Shown piece by piece: positions 34,756 to 45,741 of a stretch of DNA of 64,000 bases. Both the position numbers and the translations under genes were made by a program. Below the pieces are notes generated by a model. It ran no database searches and was not told where the DNA came from. It worked only from the letters and a program-made list of their open reading frames with translations. Source of the stretch: Grifola frondosa (lineage: Eukaryota > Basidiomycota > Agaricomycetes > Polyporales > Grifolaceae); the NCBI GenBank assembly GCA_001683735.1, contig LUGG01000002.1, positions 2,108,001 through 2,172,000 of the forward strand, given 5' to 3'. Numbering within the stretch: position 1 is the stretch's first letter; the number at the start of each line of letters is the position of its first letter.

Positions 34756-35856
34756 ATGGAGGTTGCCCCGGACGCACTCGCCGACACGCACGGGGACTCC
34801 ATCACTATTCGTGCGCTCAAAGACATCTCCTTCGGAAGCGTGAGGGCCCTCTTTCGCTCTAGCTTATGTTTTGCAAGCTCATCTAATACCGTATTGGTGT
34901 GCATAGATCGCAGGGATTGCGTCGAAGATATTTGAGCACCCGTTCGACCTCACGAAGGTGCGCCTGCAGTCGCAGGTGCTTGATGCAACTGCGCGTTTCA
35001 ATGGGCCTATAGACTGCCTCTCACAGACATGGCACAAGGAAGGCATTCGCGGGCTTTACAGGGTGCGCCGTACCTATTCATATTCGTCTACCGGTGCTGA
35101 CGCGGCCTGGCGCAGGGCCTCCCCGCGCCGATCGTGGGCGCGATGGCTGAGAATGCTTCCCTCTTCTGGGCATACACCGAGCTGCAACACGTGCTCCGCT
35201 GGGCACTCGACCAGCCTATCGTGGTACCACTCTCGCTGCCGCAGCTCGCCCTCGCGGGCGGCGGCGCAGGCTGCATCACGAGTTTTGTTCTGTGCGTGCC
35301 TCTCATACGTTCCCCGCGCCCCACTTACCCCCACACAGGACTCCCATTGAGCTCGTGAAGTGCAAGATGCAGGTGCAGATGCTCGCGCCGCGCAAGACGG
35401 GCGCAGGGAAGCTGCCAGGGCCGCTCGCGGTGCTCGCCGCGACGGTACGTGCGACGGGCGTGCGCGGACTGTGGCTTGGGCACACGGGCACGCTCATTCG
35501 TGAGACAGGTGGCGGTGCCGCGTGGTTCGCGTCGAAGGAGGCGTCGCAGCGCTCCTGCTTAAGCGGCGCGGCGCTACGGACAACGCAGCTTCGTGCATGG
35601 GAGTCCGCGCTGTCGGGTGCGTGTGCGGGGGTTGCGTATAACGTTGCGCTGTTCCCGGCGGATACGGTGAAGAGCACGGTGCAGACGGCTGCCGAGCTGA
35701 GGCCCGAGGCGGGCCCCCGAGCTTTTGGGCGGTCGCGAAGGAGATGTGGGCGAGAGGCGGCGTGAGGGGATGTACGCTGGTCACAGTGCGAGGGCTGTGC
35801 CGAGCAGTGCGTTGATTTTCTTGATTTACGATGGGTTGAGCAAGAGGTTTGGGTAG
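34756..35856 (+). CDS. Mitochondrial ornithine-type carrier (ORT1/ARG-13 like)
   Basis: Member of the mitochondrial carrier family, inner membrane, about 310 residues in four exons. The three repeats show the signature P-x-[DE]-x-x-[KR]: EHPFDLTKVRLQSQ, TPIELVKCKMQVQM and FPADTVKSTVQ. Other family blocks: CLSQTWHKEGIRGLYRG, PAPIVGAMAENASLFWAY and LWLGHTGTLIRETGGGAAWF. The combination of HPFDLTKVRLQ, MAENASLFWAY and RETGGGAAWF is what I know from the fungal ornithine/arginine carriers (yeast Ort1, Neurospora ARG-13). The substrate is therefore ornithine by family, not proven here. The last exon breaks at 35711-35718 (one G or C short) and at 35770-35771 (one T short); after both, the end reads PSSALIFLIYDGLSKRFG. 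Confidence 0.85.
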
Positions 35857-36062
35857 ATGGGGAGGGACTTTGAGTGTGCTCGAGGATGGTGCAAAATAAC
35901 CAGACCTCCCACTAATTATGCGGATGTAGATGTTGCCTTGTGGCAACGAAAGACTGATCCATTTAGAATAATAGGCTGTGCTCAATTATAGATGATCAAT
36001 CCAAGTGACCCACTGGAACCTCTCTAATTGTGTAGCAAATGACATTTACGGCCATGAAATCA

Positions 36063-37030
36063 TTATTTGGCCCCCGTGCTCTTTTTAAGATCGGCCAGAA
36101 TTTTGTCTACCTCACTCAGATATTTGTCCGTCAAGTGATGTGGATGGGTACAGATGCAACATTGTGAGACGCAGCACGTGGTTACCAACCAAAGAATCCG
36201 CTGCTCACCTCTTGAATTTGGGGCGAGTGTTTGCCATACTTGCCTTTCTTCAATGCAGCTTGATGGTGTTTGCGGATTTGTACCCGTGTGTCCTCAGCTT
36301 GACGCTGTGCATTAGTGTACAGAGCGAGTCGTGTCTCTACCGTCGGCCTGCGAGAACTGCAGGTCAGCAAATGGGCAGACGTCGCAACGGGAAGCTTACT
36401 TTGGTATTGGTATTTTGATGGTGCGGCTGTCCTGCTTCTGGGAGTAATGCCAGGCAGCTTTGCATCATATATTGCTTGCTCGACATATTTCAGCGTCTAC
36501 TAGACCAAAGATGAGCTCGACATAACCATGCGCAAAACTAAGCGAATGGGCTCACATGCTCCTCAAACACAGTAACAAGCAGCATTGTGCCTTCTTTCAC
36601 GCCAACGGTAGCAATTTCTTCTAGACGTACGCCCTTCCCATCGGCACTCTCGTGCCCGGGGAGCTGCACGCGCACGGGCGCGAGCACAGCGGGTGTGACG
36701 CGTCCAGTGGCACGGGTTTCAAGGGCAGCGACCTCCTTGCGGTACCAGTCTGCTGTGGTCTTCATTTTTGTCTCGGTCTTGGTATACTCCTCCCCAGCCG
36801 CAATCCGCTGTGAACCAGGCACGAGCGTGTCCGTGCTCGACATGCCATGGCTGCCCTTCTGCTTCTGGTCCGTGGGCTCGCCACGGCCTTTCTGTTTCGC
36901 GTAGGACCGCGTCTGCGTGAAAGGAAGCACTGCGCAGTGTGCTCTGGAGTCGAGAAGGGCCAGTACCTGCGGATAGAGACGCGGATATGGATGCGCGAGA
37001 GCGGGCGATAGCCCAGCGTGCGGCGGACAT
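36063..37030 (-). CDS. RRF1: Mitochondrial ribosome recycling factor
   Basis: Releases mitochondrial ribosomes from mRNA after termination. The start at 37030 reads MSAARWAIARSRASISASLS, a good mitochondrial presequence (Arg/Ser/Ala, no acidic residues). The RRF domain shows WYRKEVAALETRATGRVTP, then PVRVQLPG, then EEIATVGVKEGTMLLVTVFE. After an intron come TLKYVEQAIYDAKLPGITP and RRPTVETRLALYTNAQRQAE, then QIRKHHQAALKKGKYGKHS. The last exon is LTDKYLSEVDKILADLKKST. Breaks: around 36920 in the N-terminal part, and at 36425-36426 (one C short on minus, before RTIKIPIP). The last intron seems to end in AC rather than AG (about 36135). The family identity is firm. Confidence 0.88.
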
Positions 37031-37960
37031 GGAGTGCGGCAAAATGCTGCGTGGTTCCAAAACGGGAAGCTTGAATGATCTGGATCACGTGGTACTTAGC
37101 GCGCGACGCGCTTGGGCGCTCAAGTGATCTGTTAATTGTTACTTTAGAGTTCTCGCTGCGTTACAAGTCTTCAAAAACCTCCGACTGTCTTATTGTCTGA
37201 TCTGACTTCCGATATCCGTGCATTCCACACAAATTCGGCTGCAGAAACATTTTTTTTTCATATCTTTCGGACGGAGACAGTAGCTGTGCGGAAAATTTCG
37301 CGAGCGCCGGAGGTCGGTATGCCCACCTGTTCGGTTCATGTCCGCTCATTTCCTGCTTATAGCCCACTCATAGCTATTCTACAAATCATTCGGACAGCCA
37401 CCACGATTGTGTGAAAGTGCTATCATTATAGTCGAGGAGGCTGCAGTTGCTGAGGGGAGATTTTGTCGACCTTTTTCATTTCGGATCAAGTCTGACCGGA
37501 GCCATATGTGACGCCCCCACCCTCACAGCATTTCCTGCTTGGTCTTCACCCTTTACGCTTACGCCGCCGACAGAAGCTTCTGCTGCTGCGCCTCGTCTGG
37601 CTATATCAAGCCGGTCTTCCTCAGGTTGCTTTCTACTGATCGCTCTCCTCGATCGCTGTACTTTTGTTGCGGTGTCCAGTTGTTGCCTTTGTATTTGTCG
37701 TAATTCCGCCGCCGTGGCACGGAGTTCACGACGATAATCGCCACTTGTCTGCTTTTGTTGATAGTGGTGGGTGCCATTCTTGTTAGCATCACTTCTGCGG
37801 CGCGCGCTGTTGTGAGTAACACGATTCTCAGTTGCCTAGTAATCGACCGCTATATATCCATGCAAGTCTGTACAGTGCTCCTCTCACTCCCACTCCCTCT
37901 TTCGTCATCCGCCCATTCCGATCTCGTTAATTCCAACTCTTTCCTCCTTGCCGCCGCATT
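37031..37960. other. Intergenic, divergent promoters
   Basis: Spacer between the recycling factor (minus) and orphan copy 3 (plus). It ends in a C/T-rich leader (37880-37960) after a TATATATCC stretch near 37850. Short frames here have no recognisable content. Confidence 0.4.
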
Positions 37961-38756
37961 ATGATGTCCTGGACGACCGCCAGGCCTGGTCCGTCTGATC
38001 CTCAAGCCCAAACCTGGAATTCCCAGCTCGTGATGCCCGCAGCATGGACCGGCACCTTCCCGACCTCTGTCCCGTACCAGGGACCACCGCCGGTGCCTCC
38101 AGGTGTGAACCCGATAGCCTGGTATTCAGGTCAATGGCAGTTCAACACCGGCTTCCGTCCACCCGTGGCAGTGAGCCAACCCGGTACGACGTTTCAGATG
38201 TGGGCGCCCCACCCGAACTGGGGCGCCGCCGCGATGGCGGGCGCGGCAAACTGGAATCCGTACAAGCGGGTCCCGAACCCGGGAAGTGCGGACTACTGGG
38301 CGACGAAGCTGTCAGACAATCCTCTCGGCTTGGAAAACATGCACATCAGGTACGTGCTGTCGCCTTGCTTGCACCATCGTACGAGGACGTCATGCCGTTG
38401 CTTTTCAGAGACGACACGCCCAAGCAGAAGGAGGAGACGGCGGATGGGGTGTTGCATACGCCGTGGGTGTGGGTCCCAAAGGAACTTCGTAAGTCCCCGA
38501 ACCCAGTGAGTCGTCTGATGCGCGTAATGGGCAAGGCGGGCAGCAACAGCAGGATGCACAGCGCAATCACGCACGACAATCTTCACATACCCGCGACCAG
38601 TCCCAATCGGGATCGCTTTCTCGTAGAGGTAGCCAGTCACGGAGACCGTACATCCCCCGGTCATGAACGCTGCTCATACATCTTCGGAGCGAGTGGTACC
38701 ACCCCCTGTTCCTACTACTGTGTCTCCTATTCGACTTATTATCAGCAGCAACAACT

Positions 38757-38789
<33 letters not shown>

Positions 38790-40378
38790 AATGCCGCACT
38801 CGCAATTACAACAGCAATCGCAACCCCCGCCGACATCATATGCGTCCCAACAATACCATCATCAACATCAACACCAACAACACCAGCAGCAGCAGCAACC
38901 ACCACCACCACTTCAGCAGCATTCCCAGGCAAGCCGTGATGTCTCCCCTCGCCACATTTACGACTCACAGCAAGCAGCCCACGACTCCCGCCCTCCAACC
39001 TCTACCGCATCTTCGTCTGCCTCAGCTGCTGCTACTGCTCGGCACAATCCTCCTCCCATTCCGCCTGTTCCTCCACCCAAAGAAACAGAGGCTTTCAGCT
39101 CGCGACAGAATCTCCAGCCAACCTTCTCGCCGAGCATCGTCCGCATCCCTGAACACTATGCTTCCACGCCGCCACGCCGCGCAAGCCACGACGATGTCGA
39201 CCACTCCTCCCGTCCGCCCCTCTCGCCACACAATCATGGGCCAATCTATGGTCCTCCAGCCACAACCCCCACTCGACATGCGTCTGCGCCCTCCGAGAGC
39301 ACGTCCTCATACGGGACCATCTCTACCCCAACACGCCATGCCTCTGCTCCTTCCACGTCCTCTACATCCTCGGCTTTGTCTCCCTCTACCCCATTTCCAC
39401 CTCTCACATACTCCGAGGAGCCGATTGGGCTCCTCAGTCCTCTCGTGAGCGGCCCACCTTCGCTCCTCTCCATCGGCTCGAGCCCCAATACCCGCGAGTT
39501 ATCCAGGAGCCAGACGTATCCTTTTCTTGGGAGCAGTCCCGCCTTTGAAAGCATCCCGGAAGACCGACCTGCTTTACCTCGTACTCCCCGCACCCCGCGT
39601 ACACCTCGCACACCGCAGACTCCTCACACACCGCGGCCTCCTGAAAGAGAGAGATCCAGAGATATGAACAGAGATAGAGACAGAGACTGGGAGAGAAACA
39701 TGGACAGAGCGATGGACAGAGACAGAGATAGAGAAGGAGACAGGGAAAGAGACTTGGTAGTGACTCCGCAACAACGCACGCCGCCAAACCTCACACACGT
39801 AACTCCCGACAGCAGGAGAATCACGCGGAGTCATACATACCCCATGCTTGACCCGAATTCAATACCGGAACCGTCCACGCGTTTGTCGCGGACCACCTCA
39901 CGCTCACGCGCCTCCTCGCCTCCGCGTTCGGCCAACCCCCTCCCACCGCCACCTGCGTTCGTTCCGTATGCCCCTGTATCTGCTTCATCAGCGTCTGCTG
40001 CTGCATCTGCCCTCGTCTCCTCTTCTGTCTCTTCTACCTCCGTCTCTACTCCACGGCAGCCCGTGCGGCGGGGCTTTTGGAACCGCCGCGGTGATCACCT
40101 CATTTCCGAGCAAGGGCGCCTGTACATTGTGTACGCGCCGAAGCAATTCGCGAACCCGTCCGAACTGCGCGACTACCCCTCGCCGACGGAGGGGTTCAGG
40201 GACCATAACGGCAAGGTCATCCGCTACGACCCCAATGTTCCCGAGCTGCAGGAATCGCTACCGCTGCATGGTGAGCTGCCCAAGCGCCCATATGAGATTG
40301 TATGTATCGTTGCATTGTCCTCGAGCTCCATAACCGCTGATGTTGTATTCTGATCAACAGTTCGTGGAATATGTTTGA
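37961..40378 (+). CDS. Orphan proline-rich family, copy 3 (full length)
   Basis: The longest family member, about 780 residues. Exon 1 (MMSWTTARPGPSDPQAQTW) is Pro/Trp-rich and ends with NPYKRVPNP, ADYWATKL, DNPLGLENMHIR. After an intron (to ~38408) follow DDTPKQKEE and HTPWVWVPKEL. The middle is low complexity: a Gln-rich tract, Pro/Ser/Thr-rich stretches, LQPTFSPSIVRIPEHY, TPRTPRTPRTP repeats, and an RD/RE dipeptide run (39660-39760). The C-terminal domain is structured-looking: RRGFWNRRGDHLI, LYIVYAPKQFANPSELRDYP, PTEGFRDHNGK, LPLHGELPKRPYE, and after a last intron IFVEYV. This C-terminal domain is absent from copies 1 and 2. Between about 38500 and 38760 another frame looks more protein-like, so a hidden intron or indels are possible. 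No function is known. Confidence 0.75.
38741..38920 (+). repeat. Gln-codon (CAG/CAA) repeat inside orphan copy 3
   Basis: An imperfect CAG/CAA tract encodes two glutamine-rich stretches, about 38741-38790 and 38865-38900, the second with His and Pro interspersed. Such tracts vary in length between strains. In other frames they give Ser/Asn-rich shadow proteins. Confidence 0.8.
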
Positions 40379-40710
40379 ACTGTGCGAGTAATCCCGAAGC
40401 CTGTTCGTTCAAATTCGGAGTTGGATGGACGCAGAGCTCATGCAACCTACTTTCCAATGTATGCGCATATATATTATTGTCTTGACTGTCTTCGCTGTCG
40501 TTCTCTTTTTGGAATTTGAGCCATTGATCCTTGTTGGATGGCTATTGTACAGACAAGCATATACCCGCAATTAATCGTACTGAAATATCAGAAATACAAC
40601 AATGCAATCCCGACCATCCTCATAGAGCAAATAAATGGACGCCACTGGAACGAAAGAGGGCCTCGGGACAGACGCGATACAGACAAGAAACGAATTGTGG
40701 TGCGAGGAAT
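40379..40710. other. Convergent 3' intergenic region
   Basis: AT-rich spacer between the stop of orphan copy 3 and the stop of the RBR ligase gene on the other strand. I see nothing else. Confidence 0.5.
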
Positions 40711-43700
40711 CTAATCAAGTCCCAATCCTATTCCGCCATGCGTCGCACGCATATGCTCGTACACCTCATCGCTTCGGGTGAAGGTGGCCAAACAGGCCCA
40801 GCAAATATGGGTTTTGCAACTGATGCACGCCATATGGTTGCAGCCAGCGATACGCTCGATCGGAACCTTGCAACTAGGACAGTCTTTGACGTCGTGAGCA
40901 TTCTTCCACTCCTCAAACAGTTTATCATCTTCCGCCTCTTTATCCACACACTCCGCACCGTCGTGATACTCAGTATGACACGTTGGGCAGATGCGTATGA
41001 GGCAGGACGGGCAGTGGATAACCTTCTCGGGCGTCGCCGTGCGGTAGATCTGATTGCAGTCTGGAGTGGGGCAATAGTGGAACTCGGAGGGACGCGACTG
41101 TATATATGAGAGGAATGAGGCATGGATGATTGACTCAAACTCGTTGGTCGTCAGTAGCTCTTGCGCTGTGGCAAGCGGGATCGCATGCGAACATGTCGCC
41201 TCATTCCCGAGGCAGGTGAGCGGGAAGACCTTGGTGTCCGCCGATACCACTAGATAGCGAGTCAAGCATGCCTTGCACCACGAATGTCCGCATTTCAGCG
41301 TCACTGGATGAGTGACCTCGCCAAAACAGACTGGGCACTCGACCTCACCGCGCCGTCTGGGGGCAATCCGCTGCGAGCGAGCATGAACAACGGCGAGCTG
41401 GGCTACTTTGTGAGCATCCTTGTCTCCGCGCACTTTTAACATATGATTCGTTAGATCGAACCACACGTTTTCATGCCCGAGCTCTTGCTGCAGCTTGACT
41501 AAGTCCGCGCTCATGAATACTCCAATAAATCTGCCGTCAACCGGGAAGGCACGTATTTTCTGTTCCTGTTGCTGCGAAACCAGACCTAAGATCGCTGAGC
41601 GAACGGCTGCGCGCTTCTCTGGAGCACCAAACAATGCGAGAGTTCGCCGACGAGAATCTCGATTTATCTTTACGCCAGAGAACTTCTTCTCGAGGTCCTC
41701 CAAGAACGAGATGCCTGCGCGCCTGCCGAAAAAGTCATCCCACACGATCTCCCCGTTCTGCACGACCTTCTCTCCTTTGAGAAGGCGATCGAACGCCGCC
41801 TTGAGGCTAGTCAAAGCATCCATTCTCCGTGACACCAGCTTCACCAATACAGGAGTAGCTGGACCACAGGATACTCTCCGGTCCAAGGTAGAAATGCTGC
41901 TGCGTGAGTTGTCGTAAGCAAAAGCGCGAAGAAGCTTGATATCAGTAGCCAGTGTGTCGTACACGTCTGGGGGAAGACTGTACTGCAGGGTTTTGACGTG
42001 GTGCGCATATAGTTTGTTGTCGCCAAGGAACCGCTGTAGCCTTCCGTTCAGAGCAGCAGCAGTTTGGGATGCAACAGCGGGAGAATTGAAGCGAGCCCAA
42101 ACACGAATAACTTGGCGTTTATATGGCGGGGGAATGGCGCTCATCGTGACCTCGCCATAACGTCGCACCACCTGCTGGAGGCTATTGATCAAGCTCTGAG
42201 GTTTCAACTTGAGATTGGGCCGTTCAAACATAACGTCATCGTTCTTCCCATACCTCCCCAAATCTTTCGCTTGAGTATCCGGAGGCATGTTGTAAAAGCG
42301 TACGTTCCACGGAGAAATTCTGGGGAGACCCTCATAAACTTCAGCCGTAATCCAGTAGCCTCGGAATTCCGTGTTATTGGCTTTAGCAACGGCAGCGTTA
42401 GCCATGGCTTCGGTTTCGAATCCAGCGAAACCGGTCTTGTGGGGAAGTGGCATTTCGAATAACACGTCACAGTCGTAGAAAACTCCCTTCCCCAAGGATG
42501 TCGACTTTCTTGATGCTAAGTGGACAGAGATTGTGCGCTTGAAGAGGGTCGAGCCATCAAGGGACGCCACAGCCCGCGCAGCATCGTCTGGCTTTGCAAA
42601 TGTGACTCGAACGTTCGCCCGTGCGCTCTTCTTCGCTGGCTCAAGCATGACAATGCCAGTGATTTCGCCGAACGAGGATAGGGCAGCAGTGATATTAGCA
42701 GGGGCAACGTTTGGGGGATATTTCCGAGGATGATATGATGCGTGTCGAAAGAGGTCACGACCTGATGAACATCGAAGCCAGGCCCGTAAGTCACCTTGGC
42801 CGAATCAAAGATTTTAAGCGTAATCGTCTCCGGCGGTTCCTTACGTGGTGGTGATAGTGATCCATTGACCAGAGCTGCAGAACGCAAATTAACGCATATT
42901 CTTGAGAACGCAATCACGATCGGGAAACTTACCCTCTCCAATCCAAGGCCGGGAGGTACCAGAGGCACATTCTGTGGATAAACCCGGGAAGTGACGGCTG
43001 GTCACCGCAATGCTTGCTGCTATTACCGTTGGACGAATTGGCGGTATTATCCAAATGGGTCCGCGAAACCTCCGGGCCTTTGGCCGCAGACACGTTCAGC
43101 ATATCTAGTAAACGATCCGTTGGCTTGGTCTGTTCGTTGACTGGTCGACGCTGCCGATCACGACCAACAGGTGGTCGATTCTCTTGATCCCCCGTTGGTC
43201 CTGACGAGAGGTTGTCCATTCGGCTGGTTCCGCAATGGTTCCTGGGGGTCCTTTCGGTGCTCCCGACGTTGATCCTGTCGAACGAAATGAAGTACGGTTA
43301 TTAGCAACAATAGTAACACTTACATCCTCGACTATGTGGGCAAATTTACATCGCGCCCTTGCGCAATTTCCTGCCACGAAATCTCGACATTTCCTCACAT
43401 GCCACGAGGGAACATCAACGTATGACTTGGACGCGATCTGCCGAGGTGAAGAAACAGGCTGTTTGAGATAATTTTAAGCAACAGATACGGTCGAAGCGAC
43501 TTACTAGAGAATTCGACGGCAAGTCTCCCACTTCCTCACTTGGACGTTGAGGGACAACCTTCTTCTGAGCATCAGTGGCAGTCGTCTTTGTCTGATTACT
43601 GTCAGTAACTCGACTAGCACTGCTGGATTGCGAAGGTGGTGGGCGAGACAGCGGATGTTGAATAACATGTGGCACCTCGACGTTATGACCCGGCGCAACG

Positions 43701-45296
43701 ACGGGGACAACATCAGGCGCAACCGCCTTTCCATCTCTGGTTGAAGAGCAATTGGGTGGCTGTACGCCGCGTGGTATTGTATATAAGATGAATGCCAGCT
43801 GCTGACATACGATGAGAACATACCATTGGTCTCTTATTCATTTCATTGTTTTCAAAGACTTTCCCCCCATTCGTAGATACTTTGATTCGTCTAAGATATT
43901 GAAAAAAGCTGTTGAGTATTCAGCTACGCCGTCAGAATAAAGTGCACCAGCCAGAGACCTATCACGATCATCTTGCCCCACCTCGGGTCCCCATGAATGG
44001 GCAAAGGCTGAGGGGCCGATTTAAGAATCTACCAGTTAGTTAGACTGCACTGCTACGAATTGAATAGTGGCACGCACGAGCTCAGAAGATTTTGGTATCG
44101 ACAAGGATGATGTCTCCGCCGCAGACGTGGCTGAAATAGACTTGTCATGCGCCAAAGCGGAAGTACTTGCATTCTCATGCAAATATCGGCACTGACTACC
44201 TTTGTAGCAATAACCACGGAGGTGGGCCCTGCATATCGGTCGCAGTCTATTCCGACTATCGGACGTGCTCTGCAACTACTGTTACCAAGGCGGTCTAAAT
44301 AGAGTGTTGGAAGATTGTACCCATGTCTGACTCCAGATAAGTCCGTGGACACAGTAACCGATGGAAAGGGAGACACCTGAATGACTGTATAAACATGTGA
44401 CCGGAACAACCTGTAGGAGTATTCACCTCATGTGGCGCATTGTTTCCAATAAACTTGGGCCAGCCATTGTGGCCAGCAGCGGGAAAGTGACTTGATTGGG
44501 AATCAGGAGGTACATGGGAGCGATGACAGCGCTCCTCGTATTTGCAACGACCGCGCTGGTAAAGCAGACAAATCTCGTTGGTCTTCTGTACAGACAACAT
44601 CTTAGCCTCGACATACACGAATATTATGGTGTAGCGAGTTACCTTAGATGGCCGACGGTCAACTGCGGCAAAATCTGTAGGACGTTCTGGAAGCATGTTG
44701 CGCTTCCCGTTTGCAACTAACACTTTGATGTTAACAGGCGGTGTGTCAGAAATGCCTGGAACGACGTGAAGTTGACTGAAGCGGTCTTTATAAACCCAGT
44801 CAGATGTTGGCAACCGAGCGCAAGTTGGAGTGGCGTGATCGGAGGCGGCCCTGTTTTGATTTGCGGTCTGAATAAAAGACGCACACCAGAATAAGGGGTC
44901 AGGCAGGAATTATCAGCCAACGATCATAATGGCGCTGAATTATGACGATACACACTTGTGGCGACTGGGGCTCTGGTGCTTTGTCTCTTGACTTATCCGT
45001 TGGCTTCGCATCCATCTTGGGCTTCAAGTCTTGGATGGGTTTCGAAAAGATATAAGGACCTGATGGGTTTGGGGAGGGCGAAGTGTTGGTACAAGCCTTA
45101 GAATGGAGGATCGTGGGTGTAGGGCACTGCGAAGAAATAGAGTTGGGAACTGAACTCTATCGGCGTCAAGTGGCCACTTACAAGAGAAGCCGCCACCGTG
45201 ACTGTGGCGGGAGCTGCGGAAGTTATGACCATCGCGGCAGTTACGGATGAATGTTTTGCATGCTTGCTCCTCGTGCATTAGCAAGAACAATGGCAT
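40711..45296 (-). CDS. CCCH / RRM / RBR-type E3 ubiquitin ligase
   Basis: Large multi-exon protein combining RNA-binding and ubiquitin-ligase domains. The N-terminal part holds CCCH zinc fingers: CLLYQRGRC...C...H near 44,560, CRAHLRGYC...C...H near 44,220, and CRDFVAGNC...C...H near 43,370. A degenerate one (ACKTFIRNCRDGHNF) lies near 45,260. Two RRM-like folds follow (HIILGNIP; VRVTFAKPDDAARAVASLDG; later PWNVRFYNMPPDTQ). The last exon (42648-40711, 645 codons unbroken) ends with RING1 (CPVCFGEVTHPVTLKCGHSW), an IBR (FHYCPTPDCNQIYRT) and RING2 (CPSCKVPIERIAGCNHMACI). The RING2 GCNHM cysteine is the expected ubiquitin-accepting residue. A C is missing at 42713-42717. The exact start and first exons are uncertain; 45296 is a best guess. 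Confidence 0.82.
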
Positions 45297-45741
45297 CTCT
45301 GGCCTTTATCGAAGCTACTGATGCGAGAGGGTACTTTTGTTCCTTACCCAATTTGTCGTCTGGCTTGTTATCAGAAAGGGTCTGGCCGGCTCTTCGCAAC
45401 ATTTCCGATATTAGTTGGTGACTGTGAATCTGATCAGGACTCTTGGAGGGAAGCAAAAGGCGAAAAGAGTGGTCTTACGGAGAAATGTAGCATGGTCAAA
45501 CTCAGCGAGAGTGCGCGGAGCCGTTGAAGCTGAGTCGTACTGAACTCTCGTGCTTCGGCATTCGCCGGCTAAGCTCATATCAGACACTAACCTGATTACT
45601 CCAGTGCATATTATTCACAACGAAATTGGCTACATGCGCATCACAATAAATTTGCTACAGAAAGTGACACGATTTAAAAACATATCCGTGGTTTCAAAGC
45701 AGGACAAAAGCAGAGCCTCAGCACAGGGGGCAGCGATCAGA

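Noticed and set aside
38663..39448. A 261-codon frame rich in Asn, Ser and His
   Set aside because: It is the shifted reading of the CAG/CAA repeat and Pro/Ser tracts of orphan copy 3; the Gln/Pro frame carries the family's conserved blocks.
39578..39760. Short tandem repeats as a possible CRISPR-like array
   Set aside because: The repeats are codon-periodic (TP and RD dipeptides) inside a coding frame in a eukaryotic genome.
39434..39834. Minus-strand frames rich in Leu, Ser and Cys looking like membrane proteins
   Set aside because: They are the complement of the RD/RE dipeptide and TP repeats of copy 3 and have no independent support.
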